Source of the DNA: Atrina japonica
Taxonomy: Eukaryota > Mollusca > Bivalvia > Pterioida > Pinnidae
Direction: 5' to 3'
Assembly: GCA_030159075.1 (NCBI GenBank)
Contig: BROG01000044.1
Coordinates: forward strand, 310,001-374,000
Length of the DNA stretch: 64,000 nucleotides
The notes beneath the pieces are model-generated. The model searched no databases, was not told where the DNA came from, and worked only from the letters and a program-made list of their open reading frames with translations. A program made the position numbers and the translations under genes. Position 1 is the stretch's first letter, and the number at the start of each line of letters is the position of its first letter. This document shows, piece by piece, positions 34,423-63,151 of this stretch.

Positions 34423-37400
34423 GTATGTCTTCACGTTCATGTTAATCCACTAGGGTTTATATATTTGTATAGAGTCCATCAAAACGATGGAGAATATCGT
34501 TATCTGTTTAATATTTCTGTACCTATGTTAAAGAGAATGGCAGTTGTTAGACAGATATAAAAAGACGTAAATCTTTTTAGTACATGTAATTTATAAATTT
34601 TTGTGTTCCACTTTTCAAGATTGAAAACTGGAAGGACAGGTTTTCATTAAAAATGGGCACTTTTTCATGTCAACCAAAACGGGCACATATATCACACCCA
34701 TCACATCCGTCTCATTACTAAAGACTTCTATTTCCATAGCACTAAAATTAAATAGACATATTCTTTTGTCTTATCTTTAGCTTCACTATAAAGCATTGAT
34801 TGAATAATTTTTTCAACTGGATGTATAATTTAAAATAGGGTAGATAGGTCAACTGGTAAATAGAGGTAACCGGGACAGAGCAAGCAAAAATCACAGCGTC
34901 TTAGTATATATGATATTATAAGATATGAGTGAATGGCATTCTATACACTGTTATGTCAATCATTTTATTAACTCATCAATCCCTGAACAACAATGGACTC
35001 TGCTATAAATCAATGGCTTAGACCAGTCCAAATGTGTCTCTAGAGGTGAATGAGTTAAAAACATTCAACATTGTAACCTTATTTTTTTTTAGATATTTTC
35101 TCAAGTTACTGTCCATTTGGACTCCGGAACGACCAACTTTCTAGATGAGAATTCTGAATATCTGGATAATCTGCAGTTTGATGGAGACTTGATTGTAACA
35201 TTCGATTCAGAAACTATGTCATATCACATGTCGGGTACATGGTATCAGGTAGAGTGGGCTTGGGCTTATCTAGAAGGCATTCATAGCAGACAGAGCACAA
35301 ATGTTTTCGACAAAACTCCATTTGTCGCCGATGATGACGAAACGGTAGAAAAACGGACTATGTCACAACAGCGTGAAACTAAGGGCAAGAAAAATGTCGC
35401 ATCGAGAAAAATTGAAACCTGCAGTAAGAGAAATGTCTTGTTTGGAAAGGATCACACAGGATCGTTGAAGGAGAAGCAATCAAGGACTAATATTTCATGG
35501 GATTTAAAGACACATAAAAGTTATTCCACTTACGGGGGGACCCAAGGAACATTTGAGAAAAAGTCAGGCCTGATGGCACCTTCCAGAACTTATCATGAAT
35601 TTGACTTGTCACATAAAATGCCAGATAAAAGAGGGAATCACAATAACGAGGACACAGTCAATGTAAAATCAAATACTGGTGCCATGGGATTGAATCCTTT
35701 TTCGATAAATGCGAAAAGTGACTATCACAGGTCAAACAAGTCATTACAGGGAAACAGAAATCATCACCGCAATGCTGAAAATAGCGATAGTAATGATGAG
35801 GTAACTGACGACTCTACTACTGTAAACATTGATGATATCCCAAAAATGTCGAAATTCATGAACAGATCGCCCAAGTCTTGTCTTTCAATCACAAGGTCGG
35901 ATTTCCAAGATGTACCATTGACATACCAAATTGACATCGCTGCTGTAACAATAACAGTTTTGCTAGGCGATCTTATTCAGCAGAAAACTGATGCTATTGT
36001 CAGTCCAGCAAACTCGGATTTAAGCAACAGGTTTGGCATAGCCGCAGCTTTAGCTAGAGCTGCGGGGCAGAATTTGCAAAAAGAGTGTAAATCTTTTATA
36101 GAAAAAAATGGAAACTTGTTTATAGGGGATGTCGTACACACTTGTGCAGGAGGAATGCTGGATAAACATGTTGGATTTGTATTACATGCTGTAGGGCCAA
36201 CATGGAGAGAAAAGTACGCAGATCAAACGGCCCATTTACTGACCTGCACGTATTTGAATTGTTTTCAATATGCCAACAAACAACTTTGGCTCAAAAGCTT
36301 GTCACTTCCCCTGATAAGTACTGGTAAGAATGAAATTTTTTATTGCTTGTGAACTTTATATTATCTTTTATTTATTTTGGAAAACAAAACAAAAGTAATG
36401 TCGTTTTGGATACGTTTTACAAAAGAAACCATTCAAGGTAGAATATGTATACTATTGATATTAATGATGCAGATGATCATGATCAGCGTACCTTGAAACT
36501 ACCATCTTTTAGAAAATTTGAAGACACAATTTTTCTCGAATTCACAGTATCAAAACTTATGACTTCTCTACTCTTTACACAACTATTCCACATAAAAATT
36601 TAAAAGAAAGACTTTTCAGCATCATAGACAACTGTTTTTTTCACTAAAGGTGGTACCCGAACATTTAAATATCTAGTGATTGGCTATCAGGATACTTATT
36701 TCGTCAAATACCACTCTGATTCTACACATAAATACACTGAAGTTGATATAAAACATGCTGGAATTTCTAATAGACAATATATTTGTAATGTTCGGAGACG
36801 TGGTCTTTCAACAAACTGTCGGCATTCCTATGGGAACCAATTGTGCTCCTTTATTGGTCGACCTGTTCCTTTATTCATACGAAGCAGACTTCATTCAGAA
36901 ACTGCTGAATCAAAAGAAGAAAAAGTTAGCGGTGTCCTTTAATTTGACATTTAGATATATTGACGACGTTTTGTCAATTAATAATGACAATTTTCATACA
37001 TATGTCAATGCGATATGTCCCAGCGAACTAGAAATTAAAGATACAACAGAATCAAGCACACACGCTTTATACTCAGACATTTTACTTAATATAAACACAG
37101 ACGGGAAATTAGCAACTAAGCTATACGACAAACGCGACGATTTCGGCTTTCCCATCGTAAATTTTCCATATTTAAGTAGTAATATCCCTCAGTCACCCGC
37201 ATATGGAGTTTATGAAATGATCCGATATGCCAGGGCGTGTATAACATATGAAGATTTCATATACAGACAATAAACTACTCACTGACGGATTGTTGACACA
37301 GGGACATAGAAAACCGCGTTCAATGTCAACGTTCCGCAAATTTTACGGTCGGTATAATAGGCTTGTTTGCGACTACTCTGTTTCACTAAGTAAAATGTTG

Positions 37401-38648
37401 AGTTGCCTTTTCGTTGGCGGTTGTTGAGACGTCTGTACCAATTGTGACGAGGATACACTCCTCACGTGTTTCATTGGACTTGACTGTGGACTCACGGCGG
37501 GTGTGACCGGTCGACAGGGGGATGCTTACTCCTCCATGGCACCTGATGCCACCTCTTGGTTTCCAGAGGTCCGTGTTTGTCCATTTTTTCCGGATTTGTA
37601 TCTATGTCCTGGACATTCTATTGATTTATACTTTGGTATCTGAAATTTTTTACATTTAAATAATATTTTCCCCTAATTTTTTGACTAATCTTTACATATG
37701 TCAGCATTGAATAACCAAATGATACCTTGTTTTACAGGTGTATTTGGCGTACCACTTGATGTGTGTGTCCAGGCATTTTATGACGCGATACATCTTCATG
37801 TGTCTGATAACCGGGATTCTCGTCATTTGGTGGATGTAAAACTTTTGAGCAATGACCAAGACAGCGCATGCGCATCGATTGTTGTTCTCCGATCTTTGAT
37901 GGACACAAAAGAAGAAGAGGCTAGGCAGTCATCTATTGAACGGTACAAAAATCAAAGCATTAAATATGAATTTATGGCACGTGATTTCTACTTGAATTCC
38001 GACATAGAAGAGCATTTACAGAATGGAAAAGAAAACTTGAAGGGATCAAGTTCAGATGCAAATTCAAACGGTGAAGAAGAAGCACAACAGAGGTCGACAA
38101 ATGAAGAATATGAAAGCAAGAAAGAAGTGCATGTCCTCGAAAGGGATACACTAGAGCTGATCGACGATCCTACTGTTTCAGCATGCGCAGTTCCCTCAGG
38201 AATCTCACGGGTTGATTCCATAGACGACAGCAAAGATGAAAATAGAAATTCAGATGAAGAAAACAGTCAGGTGATAACTAAAAACGATGGTGTTAAGACG
38301 ACATGTGAAAGCTTTGCTGTTGAAAAAAATCCAGAGGATGAGGATAATTATGATAATGGTAAGTGTAATAATAATGATGGCGGTGTTGATGATGCTGATG
38401 TTTCTTCTATTACTGATGCTGCTGCTGTTGATGATTATGTTGATGATGATTCTTCTAAAATTGCTGGTGCTGATGATGATGTTTCTTCTAATATCGCGCC
38501 TCTTGCTGCTGAAGATGATGATGATGATGACGATGATGATGAGAATGAGGAAAAATATATTATCCCCTCAACAAATTCGTCCACAAAGAAAACATTTAAT
38601 GAATACATAAATGAAAATGAGGAGATTGAGGATAAGGAAGAAATATAA
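33406..38648 (+). CDS. PARP14-like RRM and macrodomain protein, 4 coding exons
   Basis: Exons 33406-33568, 34280-34422, 35093-36323 and 37738-38648 join in phase (GT-AG) into 2448 bases, 815 residues. Residues 1-102 resemble the RRM-like N-terminal repeats of PARP14 proteins. About residues 103-150 (FSQVTVHL, SGTWYQVEWAWAYLEG) resemble the KH/RRM linker segments of that family. Residues about 378-569 form a macrodomain, a fold that binds or hydrolyses ADP-ribose. The last 220 residues are charged and end in an Asp/Glu-rich tail. There is no WWE or PARP catalytic domain before the stop at 38646-38648, so it is shorter than vertebrate PARP14 (about 1800 residues) and cannot transfer ADP-ribose itself. 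The start ATG lies directly after an acceptor, implying a non-coding exon upstream. An RRM exon may be missing between exons 1 and 2. Confidence 0.8.
33684..33990 (+). mobile_element. Penelope-like element 3' tail in intron 1 of the coding region
   Basis: It begins with CAACATCCGCAAATTTTACGG, matching the conserved end of the Penelope-type protein (RKFYG), and continues GGCGGTTGTTGAGACGTCTG and GGGGATGCTTACTCCTCCAT, as in the copies at 37.3 and 42.8 kb. Frames are broken. Confidence 0.75.
36509..37660 (+). pseudogene. Penelope-like reverse transcriptase, truncated copy in the macrodomain intron
   Basis: This copy lies in sense inside the intron 36324-37737. It matches the copy at 42596-44225 base for base over long stretches but starts later, near TTTTAGAAAATTTGAAG. 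Recognisable reverse transcriptase parts are YDFSTLYTTIPH with a shift after it, VGIPMGTNCAPLLVDLFLYS, FRYIDDVLSIN (YIDD active site), and the C-terminal RKFYGRYNRL. At least three small insertions or deletions break the frame: an added T near 36641, a loss near 36753 and a shorter segment near 37088. Its 3' tail runs to about 37660. It is dead as a protein gene. Confidence 0.85.
38320..38560 (+). repeat. Coding (GAT)n-rich repeat of the acidic tail
   Basis: Within exon 4 of the PARP14-like gene the codons GAT, GAA and GCT recur in runs (GATGATGATGATGATGACGA near 38515), giving the Asp-rich tail. Such codon runs vary in length between individuals. The other frames are long and open only because of this repeat. 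Confidence 0.8.
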
Positions 38649-38970
38649 TGTGTTATTAAATGTATATTATTTTGTGTTTACAGTATTTGGTCTTTGTTAT
38701 TTAATTTTCTGCACATTTAGGCATTTAAACTGAAGTCTATACATAAGACTTGATTTACTGGATTTGCACATCACCGTATCTCTTTTCATGTGTAAAAATG
38801 ACTCTATTCACCAATTGAAAACTGCGAGATAAATGCGATGCTTAATTCGATATATATCCATGAGATGATTGTAATATATGACGATTGTAAGACAGAGTGA
38901 TGTGTTTTCTGTCGTAAAAGGGCGAAAATAACCAGGTGACAACATTTCCAGGTAAACAGTTTGCAGTTTA

Positions 38971-38976
38971 AATAAA
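38971..38976 (+). promoter_or_regulatory. Candidate polyadenylation signal of the PARP14-like gene
   Basis: AATAAA lies 323 bases after the stop codon. Between 38649 and 39470 I see only AT-rich non-coding sequence. Confidence 0.4.
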
Positions 38977-39574
38977 TCATAGTAATTTACTAACTATATT
39001 GTAATAACTTATCAAGTAAAATGGATCTTTGTAACAGTAAAATCTGTAGTTATTGCATTAAAGAAGTTGGAACACTGTCAAATTTTGACATTTACTTAAC
39101 ATGAACTATGACACAGTCTGTGATTTTGTTCATTTTACCAAGCAGTACAAACAAAAGTCAAGATGAATACTATTGCTGATGTATAAATGCCAAAATATCA
39201 ATTATACAATGAAGGCAGATAATGGGAAATTTATTTAATTATTTAATTTATTAATTGCAATGTACATTTCATGAATATTTTTGGTAAATATAAGTTAATT
39301 TTTATGTTTGTTTTAATTATATGAGTATTCGTGTGTATATTAATATATACATGCGTATGTTCACATACTTATAGCTGTTTATTTCCTTAATTGCTTTGAT
39401 TCGTTTTCATTGTTATGATCCAGTTATTACTAACTGAATGCATGTATTGTTGCATTGAATCTTATCCCAAAACCATCAACCACGGCAGACTCGTATTGTA
39501 ATACGTATTGTCAAAGAATATTTCAAAAATAATTTTGAAACAACTAAACGACAATGCATGAAGTCTACAAAGTT

Positions 39575-39750
39575 TTCTTTCCGAAAACCGTCGGTATCCG
39601 CATGGATACTAACTGTGCTCCTTAAATAGGCAGTTCTTTTACTCTTAGGAACCGGATATAAATCAGTAGCTTCCAAAATAGATGTCGACAACGCCAATTC
39701 TGACCTTTAGCTTGACATTTAGATATTTCAACGATGTTGATAATTGTCAA
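39575..39750 (+). pseudogene. Degenerate Penelope-like reverse transcriptase fragment
   Basis: GTCGGTATCCGCATGGATAC followed by TAACTGTGCTCC corresponds to motif B (VGIPMGTNCAP) with changes, and TTGACATTTAGATATTTCAA corresponds to FRYIDD with the active-site residues altered. Frames are broken. It is much older than the copies at 36.5 and 43 kb. Confidence 0.65.
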
Positions 39751-40204
39751 TGGCATTTTAAGATGTTATACTTGTTTATCACATGTGTGTGTGTGTGTTG
39801 CCCTTATGTTATAATACGCCTGACCGCTTCAAAACACGCTCGTTTTATATGCGTAAACAACCTACCATCTTGTTGTCACAATGCTGGTCTCTTACTATTC
39901 CAGAGTTACATATGTACAGTCTATATATAAAACAGTATGATTGACAATACTCAGTTTGTTTTACATACAACGTAGAAGCCTCATAAATATTTCATTATTC
40001 TTTACTATGCTGGTGTATTTTTTAATATACATTTTATTTTTATTTCTATATCTGCTTTCCAACACCTTTATTCTTCTAGTACAACTGTATTTTCTTTTAC
40101 AGAAACTGATAATAAATGATACCTACGTCATGTCCGCCATTGTTTGAATTCTAACTGTAAGCCTCAAGTGTATTGATGGTATTTTAATCCTATTGTTTGA
40201 AGCA
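39751..40204. other. Intergenic stretch without a recognisable gene
   Basis: AT-rich, with a short TG run near 39785. Short open frames here have no family resemblance. Confidence 0.5.
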
Positions 40205-40460
40205 TTATTAGTTTTTTGTAATGGTGTTTTACGATAAACTCATCAAAATTTTCATCCATATGGTTGCGATCAGTTTTTAATGTTGGAGGAGAAAACTCAT
40301 GTTATAATGTACCCGAGAAGAAACCATTAGCCTTCCACAAGTAAACTGGAAAACTTTCTCTTAAAATCTGCTAAGGTTCCAACGGGACACGAATCCGTAC
40401 TGACCAGAAGTGAGATACATTACTTAAAGTCGGCCATTGAGGTCGCAAGTGTAACTACAG
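40205..40460 (-). repeat. Degenerate SINE copy related to that at 62577-62785
   Basis: It shares in order AGGAGAAAACTCATG, GAGAAGAAACCATTAGCCTT, CAAGTAAACTGGAAAACTTT and GGTTCCAACGGGACACGAAT with the intronic SINE of the phosphatase gene. The tRNA-like head is mostly lost or too degraded to recognise. Confidence 0.55.
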
Positions 40461-40693
40461 TAGTAGGATATAAATGAGTTATTTTCACTATATATTATTA
40501 GTAAATTTGTATTTTTTAAATAACTTCTCTAAAATTCGCCCTTTATCCTATTTTAACAAAACCGGATTCAGCGAAAGTTGAGGTTTTGGTTCTCGTATGC
40601 TAGAAATTCCATTGTAATCTATTTGTTATTTCATGAGAAATACATAGAGGACGTTTGACAATTGTTTTTGAATAACATGGTTATTATATCGGG

Positions 40694-40762
40694 TGAGGCA
40701 GTGGAATACATATTTAATATGAGTGCGCAGCACGAGTGTTAAATATGTATTCTTCTGCCTCA
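40694..40762. repeat. Long hairpin with 24-base arms
   Basis: TGAGGCAGTGGAATACATAT and the later ATATGTATTCTTCTGCCTCA are near-perfect inverted copies around a roughly 20-base loop. Related sequence near 2215-2260 suggests this is part of a dispersed element. Confidence 0.65.
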
Positions 40763-41364
40763 CGAGATGTTCATTTTCCAGCCATGTTTTGTTACCTTTC
40801 TTCTAATAAAGGAAGAAAAAGTAGTCCCAAATGGCAAAACTTTTGAAAACATTTTGATTGGCTAAAAATGAAATACAGCATTTTCCATTTACTTTGCACT
40901 GAGTTGTATTTTGAATCAGTTAAAAATATCAGTGAAAAATATCAATGAAAAATATAGATTATATTTATAAAAAATATAATAAATCATTCTTCATGATAGT
41001 TAAGTTCTAGTGACGCCATTTCGATGTTTATTACAAAGATAATGAATGGATTTATGATGTAATTCATAAACCTCAAAATAAAATCATTGATACCAAAGTA
41101 ATTTATGGTTGTAAAGTAACGGAAATAATATCAAAATTAGTCCCAGATTTCTAGGGTTAAACGTGTCATTTTTCATTTATTTCGGATGTCTACTAAATTC
41201 AGAGGACAAAATCAAACAAAGGCAGAATTACTAAGAATATGTAGTGAATTACATATTTGGGATCTCATTTATGTCCTACTATTGTAGTGATGCTAATAAT
41301 CACCCCTGTCAATTTAACGTTTATAATGCAAGTGTCCAAATAATAAATCTAAACGGATAGCCAA

Positions 41365-41610
41365 ATCGGTCTAATGGTAACCACTGTAATATGACTATCT
41401 TAGCTTTTGAATAATTAAGAATTTAAATGGTGTTATTAGTGCCAAATATTACTTTAATATAAGATTTTCAGCTGGTACCGAAATACCAGGTACTAGATTT
41501 ATGTATACCCTCGGGGACTCAATTGGTCCACCGGCAGTTGCAACGACCCAGTGGTTATAAAAATTATCAACATAATACCAAAGTTATAATTTACAAGACG
41601 ACCCCCCGTG
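41365..41610 (+). repeat. Dispersed repeat family A, copy 3
   Basis: It contains GTCTAATGGTAACCACTGTA, a GGTACCGAAATACCAGGTAC block, CCCTCGGGGACTCAATTGGT and CATAATACCAAAGTTATAA. The order of blocks suggests that the full unit is longer than 250 bases or is arranged in tandem with the next copy. Confidence 0.65.
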
Positions 41611-42104
41611 TCGACCATAAATTTCCTTAGTGACGATTTCAAGCCCTGTGTGAGGAGTTTATTGGCGACTCGTTTGCCTCTCAGAATAAAACATTCATAA
41701 GAGGAGCAAATACATGATGTATATCATCTGTCAAATCGGATAATATTTTGCAGTTGACGCCACGCCAATACATATTTTGCAGTTGACATAGAAATCACCT
41801 GAATGTATAATTTACATCTAAACCAATTAAATCGGTTGTTATATAAGAAATTAAATGATATACAAATACTACATGTTCTCTGTCCTTGGTTTATAGCAAA
41901 CCATTGTTTATTGGTCAAAGGTACTACCGTATATGTAGCTTAAATGTACGTGGTGTCATTAATCTTAAGATAGCCAGAAGAAAACAATTATCGCAGAGTA
42001 TGACTAGACTTGGCAAACTGATGTAGAGAGAAACGAATCGTATTCCTAATAACTACAAATCCGTGTTTTTTTTTATCTTGTTCCTATTTGTCTTTCATGT
42101 GGAG

Positions 42105-42470
42105 TGCAGTGGCAACGACCCAGTGATTGTAAATATTATAAGCATAATACCAAAGTTATAGTTTTGCAAACAAAATGCCAAAACACCAATGCTCAAGGAA
42201 ATGATTTCTGTCAGTAAGACTTTATCAGTTAGGCTCGAATTTAGCTCGAAACCAAAAAAGTGGTATCATACAAAGCCAAATGATTCTTAAGTCGTCTAAG
42301 AGGAACTACTGTAAAAAGATGACATCTTAGCTTTTAAGAAGTTTAGAATTTCAAAGGTGTTATCCATGCGAAATACAAAATAAAACGGCTGGTACAGAAA
42401 TACCAGGCACTGGATTCATATATACCCCCGGGGATTCAAACGGTCCACGAGCATTGTAACTGTATATTAA
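42105..42470 (+). repeat. Dispersed repeat family A, copy 4
   Basis: This copy runs through GCAACGACCCAGTGATTGTA, CATAATACCAAAGTTATAG, TTTCTGTCAGTAAGACTTTA, GGTATCATACAAAGCCAAAT, TACTGTAAAAAGATGACATC and ACCCCCGGGGATTCAAACGG. It is the most complete copy seen. No open frame. Confidence 0.7.
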
Positions 42471-42595
42471 AGCGGTTGTTGTTTTGCACAACGGCAGCTG
42501 ACTTTAGTTCACCATCCGTCAAATACATAGGACAGTAAACATATACTGTATACATACAGTTATAAAATTGTCTACAGAGTACTATGAAAGTGAAG

Positions 42596-44225
42596 TTTTA
42601 CGTAAGAGGTATATCCTTAATTGATATAAAAATCTCCGATACCAAAGTATAAATCAATAGGATGTCCAGGACATAGATACAAATCCGGTAAAAATGGACA
42701 AACACGGACCTCTGGAAACCAAGAGGTGGCATCAGGTGCCATGGAGGAGTAAGCATCCCCTGTCGACCGGTCACACCCGCCGTGAGTCCACAGTCAAGTC
42801 CATTGAAACACGTGAGGAGTGTATCCTCGTCACAATTGGTACAGACGTCTCAACAACCGCCAACGAAAAGGCAACTCAACATTTCACTTAGTGAAACAGA
42901 GTAGTCGCAAACAAGATTATTATACCGACCATAAAATTTGCGGAACGTTGACATTAAAACGCGGTTTTCGATATCCCTGTGTCAATAATTTGTCAGTGAG
43001 TAGTTTACCTCTGTATATGAAATCTTCATATGTTGTGCACGCCCTGGCATATCGGATCATTTGTGAAATATAAACTCCATATGCAGGTGACTGAGGGTTA
43101 TTACTACTTAAATGTGGAAAATTTACGATGGGAAAGCCGAAATCGTCGCGTTTATCTTATAGCTTAGTTGCTAATTTCCCGTCTGTTTTTAGTAAAGTAA
43201 AATGTTTAAGTAAAATGTCTAAGTATGAAGCGTGTGTACTTGATTCTGTTGTATCTTTAATTTCTAGTTCGCTGGGATATATCGCATTGACATATGTATG
43301 AAAATTGTCATTATTAATTGACAAAACGTCGTCGATATATCTAAATGTCAAATTAAAGGACACCGCTAACTTTTTCTTCTTTTGATTCAGCAGTTTCTGA
43401 ATGAAGTCTGCTTCGTATGAATAAAGGAACAGGTCTACCAATAAAGGAGCACAATTGGTTCCCATAGGAATGCCGACAGTTTGTTGAAAGACCACGTCTC
43501 CGAACATTACAAATATATTGTCTATGAGAAATTCCAGCGTGTCTTTTATATCAACTTCAGTATACTTATGTGTAGAATCAGAGTGGTGTTTGAGGAAATA
43601 AGTATCCTGATAGCCAATCACTAGATATTTAAATTTTCGGGTACCACCTTTAGTGAAAAAGCAGTTGTCTATGATGCTGAAAAGTCTTTCTTTTAATTTT
43701 TTATGTGGAATAGTAGTGTAAAGAGTTGAGAAATCATAAGTTTTGATACTGTGAATTCGAGAAAAATTGTGTGCCTTCAAATTTTCTAAAAGCTGTTTAG
43801 AATTTTTAAGTATCCACATCTGATTTACACCGCTTCTGGAATAAGCAACTGTACAGTATTTTTGAAGTTTCTCCTTAACAGCTGTCAATATCTTGGTAAG
43901 GAGTAAAGATAAAGGTTTGGTAGAACATTTGCTGGATCCTGCTATGTATCTTTGCTTATATGGGTTTTTATGAAGTTTAGGTATCCAGTATAAATGTGGT
44001 AGCTCGAAATCGGTCTCCGTTGTAGGTATATCAAATGAGTGTAATACGGACACGTGATTTTGAAGGATCTCGTCCTTTGAAAGTGAGCTACGTGTGTATT
44101 AGGATTTCCAGAATTCGTATTAAACCCAAGTTCTTCTAATAAACAATTATAGTAATGTGCCTTACAAATAAAAACTATATTATTTGAGGCTTTGTCTGCT
44201 GGTACCAGTACATATTGGTCATGTA
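42596..44225 (-). pseudogene. Penelope-like element, reverse transcriptase copy with 3' tail
   Basis: Read on the minus strand, an N-terminal part (DQYVLVPADKASNNIVFIC, near 44220-44090) is followed, after a frame break near 44090, by an open frame of 298 codons (44053-43157). This shows LPHLYWIPKLHKNPYKQRY, KTYDFSTLYTTIPHKKLKER (motif A), VGIPMGTNCAPLLVDLFLYS (motif B) and FRYIDDVLSIN (motif C, YIDD), the Penelope type of reverse transcriptase. The frame stops at 43157, before the RKFYG-like end and a 3' tail reaching about 42596. No GIY-YIG endonuclease was recognised. The open frame is long, so the copy is younger than that at 36.5 kb, but it is still interrupted. Confidence 0.85.
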
Positions 44226-45682
44226 ACTTGATTTACTTTCAGTCGAAAATGAATAAATAAATAAATAGTCTTCTGAAACGTCATCAGCATCAATTTTATC
44301 AACATTACTATACATTATAATTATCTTATTAGTAGCCTTTTATACATGTGTCACACAACACTCTTCCTATACGTACCAACTCGCACACGTCTGCTATTTG
44401 TTTTAAATTTTACAAGGATGTATAAAATGCACTGTATACGATGATGAAGACAAAATGCATCGTTTGTGATGACCAAGACGCATCCGTTTAGAAACCGAAT
44501 AAACACTCATATACAAGTCATATGACTTGTTTATCATTTCAAAAACAATAACATGCATGGTGGAAAGGTGGACAAAACATATCGGTATGTAGTGAGATTA
44601 TATAACAATAGCTGGTGTTGACGGTATCCATTGTAAATGTTAGTATGTTATTATATTGAAATATTTCTGTCGCAATTTCGGAAAAAGTTATTTTCATTGA
44701 AATATTGTATACATGAATTTTCTTTGGAAGAAAGTCTTACACACGTATTTGATATTAATAAAATATTTGTAAATAATTTTTGTATAGGAATCATTAGCCA
44801 ATATAAATAAATGCTTTTATGTTTTTCATGTTTAATGCCATCAAGATTAACTCGCAGATAACTTTTTGACAGTTACTGTACATGTACTTATTTAATTATA
44901 CTAATCTTCATTGCGCTTATTCAAGGGCAGCGCTAAAATTTCTCCACTCTCTCATTCTGTATACACGACAAAGCTAATAAAATTAATTGCGCAAATTTAA
45001 GATTGCGATAATAAGTCTATATCCCATGAGAGCGATAACATATGAGTGCTCTAATTTAAATACACATACAGTAATAAAAAATAACAAATGTTGATGTTGA
45101 AAACATTCCCCTTTTGATATTTTCTCCCCGAAAACCTTACATTTGTATATAGTATCAGATGTTGGCCTTATATGCAATGGGTACCTTAATAAAAAAAAAA
45201 AACAATCTTGTATAGAAGTTAACATATCTACCATACTTCTTTCATATAAATGAACTGAAATTGTGTTTCCTGTCAGACTCTATAACTCTATAATACTTTA
45301 TAACGTTTTAACTATTTCCTGGCCTTATATAATGTACGTGGACTTACAATTTGCCTTAATGGTCAGTACTATGAAACCAAGTATATTTTTAAAGGATGGT
45401 CGACATCTTGTAATATATACCTAACATATGGAGTTGAGGCAATTAAAACTTTCAAAGTTACTAAAAGATGTAATACAATTATGAGACATACAAATTACCA
45501 CTCCTCCCCTTTACTATGACCCAAATAAAGGGAAAAAATGTCTTAATTGTGCCTGACTTCACACGCTCCTTGACTATAAAGATTAACGTTACTTGAATCA
45601 TGTACTGGTAATATGATTTTATATAAATAAAATTCATTCTTTTAAATATTAGCTGACACTGCAAAATTGTAACCAGTGTATA

Positions 45683-45684
45683 TA

Positions 45685-45775
<91 letters not shown>
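45683..45775. repeat. (TA)n microsatellite
   Basis: This is a TA dinucleotide array of about 90 bases. The isoleucine/tyrosine frames through it are artefacts. Confidence 0.93.
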
Positions 45776-45776
<1 letters not shown>

Positions 45777-46037
45777 CAATATACACAATAGCACAAGCCA
45801 GGAAAAGAATATATAAAGCACTAAAATGACTAACGACACGGACAAAATAAATGTCAATGATATATATATCCTTGTTATACTGCCAACATTTGTTCAACCC
45901 ATATTTGGCATTATAAAGGTGTTTGGCGATGAGGAACACATGACATAAAGTTAATTATGGATAATTGGAAAAGCGGACTTTCATTAATTGTGGCATAAAG
46001 CGAGGTAGCAAATGAAATAAAGGGCATCATAAAGAGG

Positions 46038-46170
<133 letters not shown>

Positions 46171-46310
46171 AACTTAATGGTTCTTAATACTCACTTTAAG
46201 ATCATGAGATCGCATGCAAGTAGGTGCACAAACATCAAGTGGTTTTAATCGAGCAGGAAGGAAGTCGATGTAACAAAGTATATGCCACCATATAGTGTTG
46301 TACATGGAAG

Positions 46311-63151
<16,841 letters not shown>

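Larger units (their letters stand above)
35093..38648 (+). other. PARP14-like exons 3-4: macrodomain and acidic tail
   Basis: The macrodomain shows VLLGDLIQQKTDAIVSPANS (ADP-ribose binding GD and AN), a glycine-containing loop with GIAAALARAAGQ, GDVVHTCAGGML, HAVGPTW and, across the 36323/37738 junction, ISTG|VFGVP. The family loop usually reads GGVAGAI or similar; here NRFGIAAAL lacks one glycine, so hydrolase activity is uncertain. Residues about 150-375 are a charged, low-complexity linker. After the macrodomain comes an acidic tail with a run of nine or more Asp. Confidence 0.82.

Noticed and set aside
36676..36942. Separate small gene of 88 codons inside the macrodomain intron
   Set aside because: It is an out-of-frame reading of the Penelope reverse transcriptase remnant.
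38287..38610. Met/Leu-rich 107-codon frame over the acidic tail
   Set aside because: It is the shifted reading of GAT repeats in the macrodomain gene; it has no start context or splice support.
42694..42891. Open frame on + at 42694-42891
   Set aside because: It is the antisense reading of the Penelope 3' tail.
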